Source: Pollutimonas harenae (lineage in GTDB: Bacteria; Pseudomonadota; Gammaproteobacteria; Burkholderiales; Burkholderiaceae_B). Taken from it: 64,000 bases of DNA. A program made the position numbers and the translations under genes. Below the pieces are notes generated by a model. The model saw only the letters and a program-made list of their open reading frames with translations. It did not search any database and was not told the origin of the DNA. The stretch is from the NCBI RefSeq assembly GCF_004153685.1, contig NZ_SDQD01000001.1:124001-188000 (forward strand), in the 5' to 3' direction. Below, piece by piece: positions 63,748-64,000 of this stretch; positions within the stretch are counted from its first letter, which is position 1, and every line of letters begins with the position of its first letter.

Positions 63748-64000
63748 ATGGCATTGCAATCATTAGATATAAAACGGCGCTCGGCCACCACGACTCCTCC
63801 GCCCAGTGCTCGACAAGAGGTCATAGGCGGTGGTGTCGCCAAATTGATCGACACCACAAAATGCATAGGCTGCAAGGCCTGCCAGGTGGCCTGTATGGAG
63901 TGGAACGACCTGCGGGACGAAATCGGCACCAACGTCGGGGTGTATGACAACCCTGCCGATCTTACCGATCAGTCCTGGACGCTCATGCGGTTTTCCGAAT
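63748..64000 (+). CDS. fdnH: Formate dehydrogenase iron-sulfur beta subunit (3' end outside window)
   Basis: 84 residues are visible from ATG 63748, with AGGAG at 63738-63742. It has the first ferredoxin cluster of the FdnH/FdoH family, [19 protein letters not shown] (Cys at x2-x2-x3 spacing), then the conserved [10 protein letters not shown]-type segment. The beta subunit carries electrons from the molybdenum centre to the membrane cytochrome b subunit, which would be encoded further right. No frame break is seen in the visible part. Confidence 0.93.
   Translation, partial: MALQSLDIKRRSATTTPPPSARQEVIGGGVAKLIDTTKCIGCKACQVACMEWNDLRDEIGTNVGVYDNPADLTDQSWTLMRFSE

Overview
The window looks like chromosomal DNA of a beta-proteobacterium of the Alcaligenaceae/Burkholderiales type (Bordetella, Achromobacter or Pusillimonas relatives). 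This is an inference from gene content: two Bug-type solute receptors, a tcu-like tricarballylate locus, a B12-dependent ribonucleotide reductase, a complete type VI secretion system (T6SS) with the DUF2169/DUF3540/PAAR module, and a selenocysteine formate dehydrogenase. No rRNA, tRNA, insertion sequence, prophage or CRISPR array was recognised. Coding density is high on both strands.

Region 1 (1-13.7 kb) is catabolic. It opens with the end of an MFS transporter, an RraA-type aldolase and an inositol-monophosphatase-family enzyme on the + strand. A minus-strand operon follows: rubredoxin, Rieske oxygenase, HpaI-type aldolase, SDR, 2-oxoacid dehydrogenase E1 alpha and E1 beta. Behind an intrinsic terminator comes a rubredoxin reductase. 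An IclR regulator is divergent and a Bug receptor lies beside it; both control regions carry a similar dyad. The set suggests a Rieske oxygenase fed by a rubredoxin/rubredoxin reductase pair rather than the usual reductase. A YegP-like protein, a class II aldolase and a divergent TetR regulator close the region.

Region 2 (13.8-28.7 kb) is acid uptake and oxidation. A GntR/FCD regulator, a complete TRAP transporter and a second Bug receptor run on the minus strand, with a divergent PrpB-like lyase; the TTGTATACAA palindrome occurs in both control regions. AzlCD, a DASS symporter, an MFS transporter, TcuB, TcuA and a LysR regulator follow, then a small basic protein and a D-2-hydroxyacid dehydrogenase.

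Region 3 (28.7-57.4 kb) is one minus-strand T6SS cluster, in transcription order tssA-tssB-tssC-hcp-tssE-tssF-tssG-tssH-vgrG-DUF2169/pentapeptide-pentapeptide-DUF3540-PAAR-tssJ-tssK-tssL-tssM. All 13 core components are present. TssM ends in a SPOR peptidoglycan-binding domain while TssL has no periplasmic peptidoglycan-binding domain, so TssM may be the cell-wall anchor. Divergent from tssA is a 1166-residue SARP/BTAD, cyclase-like, AAA ATPase, TPR regulator, followed by a lytic transglycosylase.

Region 4 (57.5-64 kb) holds the adenosylcobalamin-dependent ribonucleotide reductase and, divergently, a Tat-exported formate dehydrogenase alpha subunit with an in-frame TGA (selenocysteine) followed by a SECIS-like hairpin, then the start of the iron-sulfur beta subunit, cut by the window edge.
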